Shown here: one piece after another, positions 18,374 to 27,664 of the stretch | How the letters are laid out: each line of letters opens with the position of its first letter | Numbering within the stretch: the first letter of the stretch is position 1 | From: CAVQAH01 sp963784195 | Lineage (GTDB): Bacteria; Acidobacteriota; Vicinamibacteria; Vicinamibacterales; 2-12-FULL-66-21 | DNA: 64,000 nt | Assembly (NCBI GenBank): GCA_963784195.1 | Contig: CAWARA010000030.1 | Location: 124,001 to 188,000 of the forward strand | Direction: 5' to 3' | Position numbers and translations under genes: made by a program | Notes under the pieces: generated by a model | What the model saw: only the letters and a program-made list of their open reading frames with translations | Told to the model about the DNA's origin: nothing | Databases searched by the model: none

Positions 18374-18891
18374 CGTGGAGAGGCGGAGCTGAAGCACGGC
18401 GCTCCTGCCCCGCGGATCGGCGCGAAGCCAAACACGGTCGGAGACGGCGACGGAGAGGACGGAGGAAACGGAACGAGCTTCAAAAACGGAGGCGCGGAGA
18501 CGCGGAGGCGAACGGGCACTCCGGATATCCGCGTTCCGAGCCGATGCCGGCCCGGCCATCGGCCGGGCCGGGCGATCGACCGACACCCCGAGGACTCAAG
18601 CCGCGATTGATTGCGTGGGCGGCTTGAGTCCTCGGGGTGTCGGTCGATCGCTCGCCGCGCACGCGCGGCGGCATCGGCTGCACAGCGTCGCTTGCCCTGT
18701 CCACTCCGCGTACCTCCGTTTCTCCGCGTCTCCGAGTTAAAGCTCGTTCCGTTTCTCCTCCGTCTCCCCTCGTCGTCCCCCGTAAACCCCGTCCCTGCCA
18801 TCAGTCCCGAGTCCGTTGAGTCCGTTTGACACGTCAATGAGCGAGGAGTAGTGTACGCGGTTGGCCAGGGTCGTTCCGGCACTCAACCTTC
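18374..18891. repeat. Intergenic region with a nested palindrome (perfect 32-bp arms inside about 50-bp outer arms)
   Basis: No gene is supported in this 518-base gap between divergent moxR and murQ. At its centre, 18573-18604 is the exact reverse complement of 18619-18650 (32 bases, 14-base loop). Outside this, 18459-18509 and 18712-18764 are imperfect inverted copies of the dispersed element also found at 58589-58667 and 60312-60389 (shared core GGAACGAGCTTC). The last part holds the murQ promoter. Confidence 0.85.
18826..18854 (+). promoter_or_regulatory. Likely sigma70 promoter of murQ
   Basis: TTGACA (18826-18831), a 17-base spacer, then TAGTGT (18849-18854). It ends about 37 bases before the murQ ATG at 18892. 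The -35 box is a consensus match and the -10 box is weaker. Confidence 0.55.
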
Positions 18892-19833
18892 ATGCCCACC
18901 CAGTCGAAGTGGCAGTCGCTGCCCACCGAAGCTATCAATCCCGTCAGCCTCGCGGTTGACAAGGCGCCCGTCATCGACATCGTCGACATGATCGTCGGCG
19001 AAGACAAGAAAGTCATCGCGGCGGTGCACAAGGAGCGCGAACGCATCGCCCACGGCGTCGAGATCATCGTGCAGACCCTGAAGAAGGGCGGACGGATCAT
19101 CTTCGTCGGCGCCGGCACGAGCGGCCGGCTCGGTGTTGTCGAAGCGTCGGAGATTCCGCCGACGTTCGGGACGCGGCCGAACACCGTGCAGGCGATCATG
19201 GCCGGCGGTCAGGAAGCGGTGTTCCGGGCGAAGGAAGGCGTCGAAGACAACTACGAGGAAGGCGCGCGCAGCATCGCACGCCTGCGGCTGACCAAGAAAG
19301 ATGTGGTCATCGGCGTCTCCGCCAGCGGCATGACGCAGTTCGTCCGTGGCGCGCTCACACGCGCACGGAAGGCGAACGCCAAGATCATTTTCGTGACGTG
19401 CTGGCCCGGCTCAGAGCTGCAGACCTTCGTCGACCTGCAGATCGCCCCCGCGGTCGGCCCGGAGATCATCGCGGGATCGACGAGGCTGAAAGCGGGCACC
19501 GCGACGAAGATGGTGCTCAACATGCTGACGACGATCTCGATGATCAAGGTCGGCAAGACCTACGGCAACCTGATGGTCGACGTCCAGACCGGATCGGAAA
19601 AGCTGAAGGACCGCGCGCGCCGCATCCTGAACGTCGTCACGGGGCTCGACTACGACGAGGCCGACAACCTGCTCAAGCGGGCGAAGTGGAACGTGAAGGC
19701 CGCGATCGTCATGCAGAAGGGCAACCTGACACTGCCCCAGGCCTTGAGACGGCTGAAGAAAGCCGACGATTCGATTCGCGAAGCGATTGGCGAGGATCTC
19801 GAGGCCAGGCTGCGCGAGGTGCTCAAGGCTTGA
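18892..19833 (+). CDS. murQ: N-acetylmuramic acid 6-phosphate etherase
   Basis: Cleaves the D-lactyl ether of MurNAc-6-phosphate to give GlcNAc-6-phosphate, the entry step of cell-wall sugar salvage. 313 residues. The SIS domain carries GAGTSGRLGVVEASEIPPTFG and GVSASGMTQFVRGAL. The family block GSTRLKAGTATKMVLNMLTT follows, and the C-terminal UBA-like helices (LDYDEADNLLKRAKWNVKAAIV) are those of MurQ rather than GckR. It faces nagB and the kinase gene tail to tail across 33 bases. The whole neighbourhood suggests amino-sugar recycling. Confidence 0.97.
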   Translation: MPTQSKWQSLPTEAINPVSLAVDKAPVIDIVDMIVGEDKKVIAAVHKERERIAHGVEIIVQTLKKGGRIIFVGAGTSGRLGVVEASEIPPTFGTRPNTVQAIMAGGQEAVFRAKEGVEDNYEEGARSIARLRLTKKDVVIGVSASGMTQFVRGALTRARKANAKIIFVTCWPGSELQTFVDLQIAPAVGPEIIAGSTRLKAGTATKMVLNMLTTISMIKVGKTYGNLMVDVQTGSEKLKDRARRILNVVTGLDYDEADNLLKRAKWNVKAAIVMQKGNLTLPQALRRLKKADDSIREAIGEDLEARLREVLKA

Positions 19834-19866
19834 GAACGTCAACTCCCATCCCCAACTCCCAAGATC

Positions 19867-20646
19867 TCACCCGATCGACTGCGAGCGCTCTGAGTCTCGC
19901 AGCTCTTTCGCCGCCGCCTCATCGAGCACGAGCTCGACGTCGCGGTGGAGCTGGAGAAACGACGCGGGCATGCGGGTGGTGACCGGGCCCTGAACGGCCT
20001 TCGCCACGCACGAGGCCTTCGACTTACCGGTCGCAAGCAGGACGATCGACTTCGCCCGAAGGATCGTCGCCATTCCCATCGACAGCGCTTCCTTCGGCAC
20101 AGCCGCCTCGTCACCGCCGAACAGCCCGGCGTTACTGTGGCGTGTCGACGCCTTCAGCGCCACGCGATGCGTCCGGGCGCAGAGCTCCCGCGCGGGCTCG
20201 TTGAAGCCGATGTGGCCGTTCGTGCCGATTCCCAGGATCTGAATGTCGATACCACCGGCGTCGGCGATCGCAGCCTCGTAACGGTCGCACTCCTCTTCCA
20301 GGTTCGGCGCCGCGCCGTTCAGAAAGTGGATGTGCTCGGCTGGAATGCCAGCCGGGCCGAAGAGATGCGTCTGCATGAACTGCCGGTAGCTGCCGGGGTG
20401 CGAACCATCGAGGCCGACGAACTCATCCAGATTGAAGGTCCGCACCTGCGACAGATCCGCCTGGCCACGCGAGACGAGATGGCTCAGCTCGTGGTACAGC
20501 CGAATCGGCGTGCGGCCCGTCGCCAGGCCGAGCACGAGCGATGGCTGTTCAGCAATGGCGTCGGCGAGCCGTCGCGCCAGCGTGCGGGCGGCGACCCGGT
20601 CGTTCGGGAAGACGGTGAGGCGCAGATGCCCCTGGGGTGACATCAA
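19867..20646 (-). CDS. nagB: Glucosamine-6-phosphate deaminase
   Basis: Converts glucosamine-6-phosphate to fructose-6-phosphate and ammonia. 259 residues with the family segments LVLGLATGRTPIRLYHEL, the catalytic FNLDEFVGLDGSHPGSYRQFM and GIGTNGHIGFNEPA. It overlaps the kinase gene upstream by 4 bases, so kinase and deaminase are co-translated. Together with murQ this carries salvaged MurNAc/GlcNAc into glycolysis. The NagA deacetylase needed between the two steps is not in the window. Confidence 0.97.
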   Translation of the reverse strand: MMSPQGHLRLTVFPNDRVAARTLARRLADAIAEQPSLVLGLATGRTPIRLYHELSHLVSRGQADLSQVRTFNLDEFVGLDGSHPGSYRQFMQTHLFGPAGIPAEHIHFLNGAAPNLEEECDRYEAAIADAGGIDIQILGIGTNGHIGFNEPARELCARTHRVALKASTRHSNAGLFGGDEAAVPKEALSMGMATILRAKSIVLLATGKSKASCVAKAVQGPVTTRMPASFLQLHRDVELVLDEAAAKELRDSERSQSIG

Positions 20647-21591
20647 TGCAGGTAGGCAGGAATCCGCGCGCCGCCGCGCGCTTCCTGAATCGCGAACGCG
20701 ACGGCGCCTGCGGCCGGTTCACGGTCGAGCAGGCTGACGGTGCTGTCCGGAATGGTCTGCGGGAGCCGTCGCTCGAGCTCCTGCCGAAGCCACGGGACCG
20801 CGCGAAAGATACCGCCTGAAAGGATGAACCGGAACGGATCGCCAACCAGCCGCAACCGGCGCGCGACGGACACGCCCGATCCTTCGAGCTCGTCGGCGGC
20901 GCCGACGAGGATCGCGGCGGCAACCGCATCACCGTCGGCGTGCGCCGCCTGAACGCACTGCGCCAGGGCTCCGATCGCGTGCGGCTTGAGGTTGCTGTGG
21001 TAGACCTCGTGAATCAGGTTCTGCGCCTGCGCGACGCCGAAATGCCGAAGCAACAGCGTCGTCAGCGCCGTCTTGGGGCCGCGTCGATCAGCCTCGCGCA
21101 GCACAGCACGAAGCGCGGCGCGACCGATCCAGTACCCGCTCCCCTCGTCGCCGAGCACGTATCCCCAGCCGCCGGCGCGCGCGGCTTCACCTGCCGAGTT
21201 TCGCCCGTACGCGATCGAGCCGGTTCCCGAAACGATCACAACGCCTGGCTCGCCGGGCGCACCCGCCTCCAGCGCGACCAGCGCGTCGTTGACGACGAGC
21301 ACGCGCGCCTTGTAGCCGATGCGCTTCATGATCCCGCGGACCACCGCTTCGTCGTCTGCGCGGTCGACGCCGGCGATCCCAAGACAGATCGCGGCCGGCA
21401 CGATCGGCAGATCGCCGATCGCTTCTTCCATCGCGTCGTGGAGAACCTTCTCGACGTTGAGCTCGCCTGATGCCTGAAGGTTGGCGCCGGGACCGCGAAC
21501 TTCCGCGAGGATCACGCCCCGATCGTCGGCGAGCTGACAGACGGTCTTCGTTCCACCTGCGTCGAGTCCCAGGTACGTGAAATGAGGTCAC
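20643..21591 (-). CDS. BadF/BadG-type N-acetylglucosamine kinase, +1 frameshift near 21576
   Basis: ASKHA-fold sugar kinase. The phosphate-1 motif YLGLDAGGTKTVCQLADD lies upstream of the longest in-frame start, but in that frame a TGA stops the frame a few codons before it and no start codon lies between. GTG 21591 in the neighbouring frame (MTSFH) followed by loss of one base near 21576 restores a 315-residue kinase. Other motifs are VSGTGSIAYG, GDEGSGYWIG and ILSGGIFRAVP. Coupling to nagB and closeness to murQ support GlcNAc or MurNAc as substrate. Confidence 0.88.
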
Positions 21592-21654
21592 TGTCGTGAT
21601 TCGTGGCTCGTCGCCTCGTCAGCCTCATCGAGCTTATCATCCCGCGAATTCGCG

Positions 21655-21683
21655 TTGACAGGTTGCGACGTAACCTGTTAATT
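21655..21683 (+). promoter_or_regulatory. Strong promoter with a symmetric site in the spacer
   Basis: TTGACA (21655-21660), a 17-base spacer, then TTAATT (21678-21683), ending 11 bases before the ATG of the GHL10 gene. The perfect inverted repeat CAGGTT (21659-21664) / AACCTG (21672-21677), with a 7-base gap, overlaps the -35 box and fills the spacer. This is a classic repressor position. Confidence 0.6.
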
Positions 21684-21694
21684 TTTAGCAGTTT

Positions 21695-22987
21695 ATGCGC
21701 TCTACCGTAACCCGTACCAAGCTGGTGCGCGCGCTCGCGGCACTGGCGGTGCTGGTCTGGGCTGCAAACCTTGCCGCCCCGAACGATTCCCTTTCCGCAC
21801 GGCAACCACCATCTGAGATTCGCGCTCTCTGGGTTCTGCGTACCTCGTTGACCACTCCGGCGTCGATCGCGGCGCTCGTGAAGTCCGCGCACGCAAACGG
21901 ATTCAACACGCTGCTCGTCCAGGTTCGCGGGCGCGGCGACGCGTACTTTTCCGGCGGCATCGAGCCGCGGGCCGCGGATCTCCAGCGGCAGCCCGCCAGT
22001 TTCGATCCACTCGAATCCGTGATTGCCGCCGCACGCAACAGCGGCCTCAGCGTGCACGCGTGGGTCAACGTCAACCTCGTGTCGAGCGCTGTCGATCTGC
22101 CGGTCGCTCGCGCGCACATCGTTCACCGTCACCCGGAATGGTTGATGGTGCCGCGAGAGCTTGCGCCCGCGCTGGCGAAGGTGAATTACACCAGTCCCGC
22201 GTACGTGGGCCGGCTCGCGCGATGGACGCGCGCGCAGTCCGAGGGGGTCGAAGGTCTTTACGCCTCGCCGATTCAGCCGGGTGCCGCGGCGCACGTCGAA
22301 TCGGTCGTTCGCGATCTGGCCCGCCGCTACTCGATCGATGGCGTGCACCTGGACTACGCGCGATATCCGGGCGCGCGGTTCGACTACAGCCGCGCGTCCA
22401 TCGCTGAGTTCAAAGCTCACATCCGGCCGGACATCAGCGCAGCCACGCGACGCTCACTCGACAACCAGGAGCGCGTCGATGTGTTTGCCTATCCCGACGC
22501 GCTGCCCGACGAGTGGAAGGCTTTCAGGATCAGCCGGATGACTGCGCTGATGACACGGCTCAACCGCGCGGTGAAATCCGTTCGGCCAGACGCGCTCGTC
22601 ACCGTGGCCGCCGCGCCCGACATCCAGGAAGCCTACGATCACAGGCTTCAGGACTGGCGTGCCTGGCTGCAGACCGGCGTCGTCGATGCCGTGTGCCCGA
22701 TGGCCTACACGCCGGAGCCGGCGCGATTCGCCGAGCAGATCGCGGCTGCCAGACAGGCTGCGGGCTCTCGCGCGATCTGGGCGGGCATCGGTGCTTACAG
22801 GCTCACCGCGTGGCAGACGGTTCAGAACATCCAAACGGCACGACGACTCGGCGCCGCGGGTGTCGTGCTCTTTTCGTACGACAGCCTGGTCGATCCAAAA
22901 GTGACGTCGTCTGATTACCTTGCCGTCGTGGGCCGGACAGCGTTCGGCGAGACCCCGTCCCTCGAAGGTTCCCGCACCCCGTGGTGA
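21695..22987 (+). CDS. Glycoside-hydrolase-like family 10 (GHL10/DUF187) secreted protein
   Basis: 430 residues with an N-terminal signal sequence (VRALAALAVLVWAANLAA). The GHL10 TIM-barrel segments are EIRALWVLRTSLTTPASIAALVKSA, NTLLVQVRGRGDAYF, LSVHAWVNVNLV, YSIDGVHLDYARYPG and AVCPMAYTP. GHL10 proteins are predicted glycosidases, often linked with peptidoglycan or exopolysaccharide, and their exact substrate is not settled. A good promoter lies immediately upstream. The symporter and serine hydrolase follow on the same strand, so it probably feeds sugars to the importer. Confidence 0.92.
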   Translation: MRSTVTRTKLVRALAALAVLVWAANLAAPNDSLSARQPPSEIRALWVLRTSLTTPASIAALVKSAHANGFNTLLVQVRGRGDAYFSGGIEPRAADLQRQPASFDPLESVIAAARNSGLSVHAWVNVNLVSSAVDLPVARAHIVHRHPEWLMVPRELAPALAKVNYTSPAYVGRLARWTRAQSEGVEGLYASPIQPGAAAHVESVVRDLARRYSIDGVHLDYARYPGARFDYSRASIAEFKAHIRPDISAATRRSLDNQERVDVFAYPDALPDEWKAFRISRMTALMTRLNRAVKSVRPDALVTVAAAPDIQEAYDHRLQDWRAWLQTGVVDAVCPMAYTPEPARFAEQIAAARQAAGSRAIWAGIGAYRLTAWQTVQNIQTARRLGAAGVVLFSYDSLVDPKVTSSDYLAVVGRTAFGETPSLEGSRTPW

Positions 22988-23012
22988 TCGCCACGAATCC
23001 CTGAATGCGCTG

Positions 23013-24446
23013 ATGGTCCTTACCTGGCTGGACTATGCCGTCATCGCCGGATATCTGATTGCGATCACGGCGTTCGGTTCCTGGTTCGCCCGCTTTCAGA
23101 AGAGCACTCGGGACTACTTCCTCACAGGCCGGTCCGTCCCCTGGTGGGCGATCTGCTTCACCATCGTCGCGACTGAAACGAGCACGCTGAGCTTCATCGG
23201 CGTTCCCGCTGGAGCGTACGCCGGGAACATGACGTTCCTCCAGCTCGCCATGGGCTACATCGTCGGCCGCCTTCTCGTCAGCGTGCTGTTCATCCCGGCC
23301 TACTTCCGCGGCGAGCTCTACACGTCGTACGAGCTCCTGCAGCGGCGCTTCGGGCCGGGCGTGAAGAACATCGCTGCGGCAATTTTTCTCGTGACGCGAA
23401 CTCTTGCGGACGGTGTCCGGCTGTTCGCCACGGCACTGGTCATTACGGTCGTGACCCAGATGCCGGTCACCTTGACCGTCATCATCGTCGGTACGGCGAT
23501 GATCATCTACACGACCCGCGGAGGCGCGTCCGCCGTGATCTGGACGGACGTAGTCCAGATGTTCGTCTACATCGCCGGCGCTTTCGCCGTGCTTTACGGA
23601 CTCCTCCAGAACATCGACGGCGGCTGGAGCGCCGCCGTGGCCATGGGCAGCGAGGCGGGCAAGTTTCGTATCTTCGATTTCAGCACCGACCCGCGGCAGA
23701 TCTATACGTTCTGGGCGGGAATGCTGGGCGGCGTCGCGCTGACGCTGGCGACCCACGGTACCGATCAATACCTGGTTCAGCGGCTTCTGAGCGCGACGTC
23801 CTCACGTGCGGCGGCAACCGGCCTCGTGCTGAGCGGCGTGATCGTCTTCGCACAGTTCACGCTCTTCCTGATCATCGGCGTGCTGCTCTATGTGTTCTAC
23901 CAGCAGACGCCCCTGCCACGGCCGCTCGTGACCAACGACGAGGTGCTCCCGCTATTTGTCGTGACCTCGCTCACGCACGGCGCGGCCGGGTTCATCGTCG
24001 CAGCGATCGTGGCGGCGGCGCTGTCGCCGTCCATCAACGCCCAGGCAGCGACGACGGTGAACGACTTCTATTTGAAATATGTGCGTCCTGACGCAGATCA
24101 GGTTACGCTGATGCGGGTGTCCCGGGCGGCAACGATCTTCTGGGGCATCGCGCAGATCTGTGTCGCACTTGGCGCGCAATGGATCCGGTCGGTGCTGGAC
24201 ACTGGCCTCGCGGTGCTCTCGCTCTCCGCCGGACCGGTACTAGGCGCCTTCCTCGTCGGTGTACTGACTACGAGAGTGGATTCACGAGCGATGATCACGG
24301 GCATGGTCGCCGGCATCGGTGTGTTGATGTGGGTGTGGTGGACGGGCGCGACCGGCTGGACGTGGTACGCATTCATCGGATCGACCGTGACGTTTACGAT
24401 CGCGCTCGCCGCGTCGGCCGTCCTGCCTGCTGCCGGTCGTGCCTGA
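23013..24446 (+). CDS. Sodium:solute symporter (SSS family)
   Basis: Na+-coupled importer with about 13 predicted membrane helices. The start at ATG 23013 (MVLTWLDYAVIAGYLIAI) is chosen because it begins directly before helix 1; the longer frame only adds residues encoded by the end of the upstream gene. Family marks include SWFARFQKSTRDYFLTGRS, TLSFIGVPAGAYAG and the GGASAVIWTDVVQMFVY block. Its substrate is not shown by sequence. Placement between a cell-wall-type hydrolase and murQ/nagB/kinase genes suggests an amino sugar such as MurNAc or GlcNAc. It overlaps the next gene by 8 bases. Confidence 0.93.
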   Translation: MVLTWLDYAVIAGYLIAITAFGSWFARFQKSTRDYFLTGRSVPWWAICFTIVATETSTLSFIGVPAGAYAGNMTFLQLAMGYIVGRLLVSVLFIPAYFRGELYTSYELLQRRFGPGVKNIAAAIFLVTRTLADGVRLFATALVITVVTQMPVTLTVIIVGTAMIIYTTRGGASAVIWTDVVQMFVYIAGAFAVLYGLLQNIDGGWSAAVAMGSEAGKFRIFDFSTDPRQIYTFWAGMLGGVALTLATHGTDQYLVQRLLSATSSRAAATGLVLSGVIVFAQFTLFLIIGVLLYVFYQQTPLPRPLVTNDEVLPLFVVTSLTHGAAGFIVAAIVAAALSPSINAQAATTVNDFYLKYVRPDADQVTLMRVSRAATIFWGIAQICVALGAQWIRSVLDTGLAVLSLSAGPVLGAFLVGVLTTRVDSRAMITGMVAGIGVLMWVWWTGATGWTWYAFIGSTVTFTIALAASAVLPAAGRA

Positions 24447-25536
24447 AAGATTTCCGGCGACCTCGGCAATCATTCGCGGCGCTGTCGCCAGGCGCGCCTT
24501 CCCTGCCGCCGCAATCGAGGTCGGCCGCGCCGCCGGGCCGCTCTGGAATCAGGCGTTCGGCACCCTCACCTACGATCCCGGCGCGTTCATCGCGGCGCCG
24601 GACACAGTCTTCGACATCGCCTCGCTGACGAAGGTCATCGCCACGACGACGCTCGTCATGCGCGCGGTCGACGAGGGACGGCTGACGCTCGACGCGCCGA
24701 TCTCGACGTGGCTGAGCGAGTGGCGCGGCACCGATCGGAACTACGTCAGCATCCGCGATCTGCTGGCGCACTGCTCCGGCCTGACCGCCTATCTGCCGTT
24801 CTATCGCGAGATCCAGGGCCGCCCCGATTTTCAGGCGGCCATCTGCGCCCTGCCGCTCGAGTATCCTCCGCGGACGCAGTCGATCTACAGCGACCTCGGA
24901 TTCATCCTGATCGGGTTCATCCTCGAGGACGCGGCTCGAGCGTATGCCGCACCAGCGTCCGGAGCACCACTCGCCGCCGACGCGTGCTCGCTCGCCGCGC
25001 AGTTCCAGCGCATCGCCGTCGCGATCAATGCTCGAGACCTGACGTTCAATCCCCCGCGAGCGAACCAGCGGTTCACTGCGCCGACCGAGGTCGATCCCTG
25101 GCGCGGCCGCCTGCTCGTGGGTGAGGTCCACGACGAGAACTGCTGGGCACTCGGCGGCGCAGCCGGTCATGCGGGGCTGTTCGGCACCGCAGCCTCTGTC
25201 GGCACCTTCGCGCGCGTCGCACTCCGTACGATAGCGGGCGAACCGCTGCTGGCGCAGCCCCAGACGATGCGCGAGTTCATCATGCGCGCCTCGGTGCCAG
25301 GCAGCTCGCGCGCCCTGGGCTGGGACACGATGCTCCCCACCTCGTCATGCGGCAGGTGGTTCTCGCCGTCGTCAATCGGTCACACGGGGTTCACGGGCAC
25401 GTCACTGTGGATTGATTGGGAGCGCGATCTCTACGTGGTGTTCCTGACCAATCGCGTACACCCGACGCGCGAGAATGACGCCATTCGACAGATTCGACCC
25501 CACGTACACGACGCGGTCATTGGGGATTTGGGTTAG
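24439..25536 (+). CDS. Serine hydrolase of the class C beta-lactamase/DD-peptidase fold
   Basis: 365 residues beginning at GTG 24439 inside the end of the symporter gene. The catalytic SxxK is SLTK (Ser62-Lys65), the second motif is YSD, and the third is HTG in GHTGFTGTSLWIDW. No clear signal peptide is visible, which is unusual for a periplasmic penicillin-binding protein, and a cytoplasmic or short-leader form cannot be excluded. Similar hydrolases occur in muropeptide salvage loci. A resistance role is not indicated. Confidence 0.9.
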   Translation: MPERFPATSAIIRGAVARRAFPAAAIEVGRAAGPLWNQAFGTLTYDPGAFIAAPDTVFDIASLTKVIATTTLVMRAVDEGRLTLDAPISTWLSEWRGTDRNYVSIRDLLAHCSGLTAYLPFYREIQGRPDFQAAICALPLEYPPRTQSIYSDLGFILIGFILEDAARAYAAPASGAPLAADACSLAAQFQRIAVAINARDLTFNPPRANQRFTAPTEVDPWRGRLLVGEVHDENCWALGGAAGHAGLFGTAASVGTFARVALRTIAGEPLLAQPQTMREFIMRASVPGSSRALGWDTMLPTSSCGRWFSPSSIGHTGFTGTSLWIDWERDLYVVFLTNRVHPTRENDAIRQIRPHVHDAVIGDLG

Positions 25537-25668
25537 GGGCGAGCCGATCGACTGAGAATCCTTCGACGTTCGCGACGGCAATGATTTTCGGTGTCGTGGT
25601 CGTCGTGGTCGTCGCGATCGCTCCGAGAATCTCGTCGGACCGTCGGGCGTTGGCGAGTTTGGAGAGAT

Positions 25669-26607
25669 CTACGCCGATCGTTGGGCATCCAGGTCGAGCA
25701 CCGGCTCGAGCCACTCAGCCGAGCGCGGATGCCCGCCGGTGGTGACCGCGCGATACGCGTCCTGAAAGCGCCGGGTGATCGCACCCGTGCGGCCGGCGCC
25801 GATGCGGCGGCCGTCGATCTCGCGCAGACCGATCACCTCCGACGCCGTTCCGCATACGAAGACTTCGTCAGCCGTATACAGCGCGTCGCGTGAGAGCGGC
25901 GTTTCGATGACGTCGTAACCGAAATCCCGCGCGAGTACCAGGACGGTGTCTCTCGTGATGCCTTCGAGAATCGCGGCGGCGGGCGTCGTCATGAGCCGCT
26001 CCCCTTTGACCACGAAGAGGTTTTCGCCGGTGCACTCGGCGACATAGCCCTGGGGATCGAGCATGATCGCCTCGTCGAACCCCAGGCGGCGCGATTCGGT
26101 CCGTGCGAGCACGGAGTTGGCGTAGTTGCCCGCGATCTTGGCTTTCGTCATCATCACGTTCGGATGATGACGCGTGAAGGATGAGACGTTCGCGCGCACG
26201 CCGTTCTCCAGCGCGTCGCGGCCCAGATAGGCGGTCCATTTCCAGACGGCGATACCGACGTGCGGCCGACCGTTGTCGATGGTGAGGTCCCACCCGCCTT
26301 CGGCGAGGTAGATCAGCGGCCGGACGTAGCACTCATCGAAGCCGCTCGCCCGGATAGTCTCCTTCGTGGCCGTTGCGAGCTCTGCAGCCGTATACGGCAG
26401 TTCCTGAAACCCGAGGATGTGCGCGGATTCCAGAAGCCGTCGCAGGTGTTCAGGAAGGCGGAACACAGCCGGGCCCCGCGTTCCGGCATAACAGCGAATG
26501 CCTTCGAACACGGCGACGCCATAGTGCAACGCCGGCGTCAGGAAGGGAACCTGCGCCTCTGCCGCCGCCACCAGTCGCCCGTTGAGCCAGACTCGCGAGT
26601 CCATCAC
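25669..26607 (-). CDS. ilvE: Branched-chain amino acid aminotransferase
   Basis: PLP class IV aminotransferase, last step of Val/Ile/Leu synthesis. 312 residues with ALHYGVAVFEGIRCY, the PLP lysine (Lys157 in TKAKIAGNYANS) and EAIMLDPQGYVAECTGENLF. It is the last gene of the ilv operon, 12 bases after ilvC. A second class IV aminotransferase is encoded at 60424-61317 and differs in its active-site loop. Confidence 0.97.
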   Translation of the reverse strand: MMDSRVWLNGRLVAAAEAQVPFLTPALHYGVAVFEGIRCYAGTRGPAVFRLPEHLRRLLESAHILGFQELPYTAAELATATKETIRASGFDECYVRPLIYLAEGGWDLTIDNGRPHVGIAVWKWTAYLGRDALENGVRANVSSFTRHHPNVMMTKAKIAGNYANSVLARTESRRLGFDEAIMLDPQGYVAECTGENLFVVKGERLMTTPAAAILEGITRDTVLVLARDFGYDVIETPLSRDALYTADEVFVCGTASEVIGLREIDGRRIGAGRTGAITRRFQDAYRAVTTGGHPRSAEWLEPVLDLDAQRSA

Positions 26608-26619
26608 AACTTCGTGAAG

Positions 26620-27642
26620 CTAGACGGGTACGCCGTCTGGTTTGACGGACACCGGGTCGAGGAACGGCATCATGCCGCGCAGCCGTGCGCCGACCTGCTC
26701 GATTGCATGTTCCTGTTCGCGCGCGCGGGTTTCCGTGAAGCGCGGACGGCCTTGTTCGTTCTCGGCAATCCAGCTCCGCGCGTACGTGCCATTCCGGATC
26801 TCCTCCAGCATCCGGCGCATCGTCTCCCGAGTCTCGTCGGTAATGATGCGCGGACCGCCGGTGTAGTCGCCGTGCTCGGCCGTGTCGCTGACCGAGTAGC
26901 GCATGTAGTTCAGACCCCCGCGATACATCAGGTCCACGATCAGCTTCAGCTCGTGCAGGCATTCGAAGTACGCCACCTCCGGCTGGTAGCCCGCGTCGAC
27001 CAGCGTGTCGAATCCTGCTTTCACCAGCGCGCTCACGCCTCCGCAGAGCACGGCCTGTTCGCCGAAGAGATCCGTCTCGGTTTCCTCGGCGAACGTCGTC
27101 TCGATCACGCCTGCTCGCGTCGTGCCGATGGCCTTCGCGTATGAGAGGGCCAGCGCGCGCGCGTGACCTGTCGCGTCCTGATGGACCGCCAGCAGCGCTG
27201 GAGTGCCGCCACCCTCGATGTACAACTCGCGCACCCGGTGGCCTGGAGACTTCGGCGCAACCATCGCGACGTCGACTTCTGAGGGGGGCGCAATCGTTCC
27301 GAACCTGATGTTGAAGCCGTGCGCAAACATCAGCAGTTTGCCTGGCGTGAGCGACGGCGCGATGTCACGCGTGTAAAGAGACGGCTGCGCCGTATCAGGT
27401 ATCAGCACAACAATGACGTCCGCCCACCCGCACGCCTCCGCTGGGGTGCAGACCGTGAGCCCTGCGCTTCGCGCCTTCGCGCGCGAGAGGCTGCGGTCCG
27501 GCAGGCCAACCCGGACCTGGACACCGCTGTCGTGCAGGTTCAACGCATGCGCGTGGCCCTGCGATCCGAAGCCAAGGATCGCCACTCTCTTTGCCTGGAT
27601 CAGGCTCACGTCTGCGTCGCGGTCGTAGAACATTGTCGTCAT
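26620..27642 (-). CDS. ilvC: Ketol-acid reductoisomerase
   Basis: NADPH-dependent second common step of branched-chain amino acid synthesis. 340 residues, a class I (short) enzyme. The Rossmann motif is ILGFGSQGHAHALNL, and the cofactor-specificity loop reads VGLPDRSLSRAK, with Ser/Arg residues fitting NADPH. Metal ligands are in FGEQAVLCGGVSALVKAGFDTLVDAGYQPE. It lies 22 bases after ilvN and 12 bases before ilvE. Confidence 0.97.
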   Translation of the reverse strand: MTTMFYDRDADVSLIQAKRVAILGFGSQGHAHALNLHDSGVQVRVGLPDRSLSRAKARSAGLTVCTPAEACGWADVIVVLIPDTAQPSLYTRDIAPSLTPGKLLMFAHGFNIRFGTIAPPSEVDVAMVAPKSPGHRVRELYIEGGGTPALLAVHQDATGHARALALSYAKAIGTTRAGVIETTFAEETETDLFGEQAVLCGGVSALVKAGFDTLVDAGYQPEVAYFECLHELKLIVDLMYRGGLNYMRYSVSDTAEHGDYTGGPRIITDETRETMRRMLEEIRNGTYARSWIAENEQGRPRFTETRAREQEHAIEQVGARLRGMMPFLDPVSVKPDGVPV

Positions 27643-27664
27643 GTTGGCATCCCTCGTTCGACAA

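Noticed and set aside
24439..25536. Acquired beta-lactamase resistance gene
   Set aside because: SxxK and HTG motifs alone mark the broad serine-hydrolase fold. Context is cell-wall salvage and there is no sign of mobility.
25517..25714. Small minus-strand gene after the serine hydrolase
   Set aside because: The frame overlaps ilvE and a simple GTCGTGGTC repeat. The translated text has a run of Thr and no domain.
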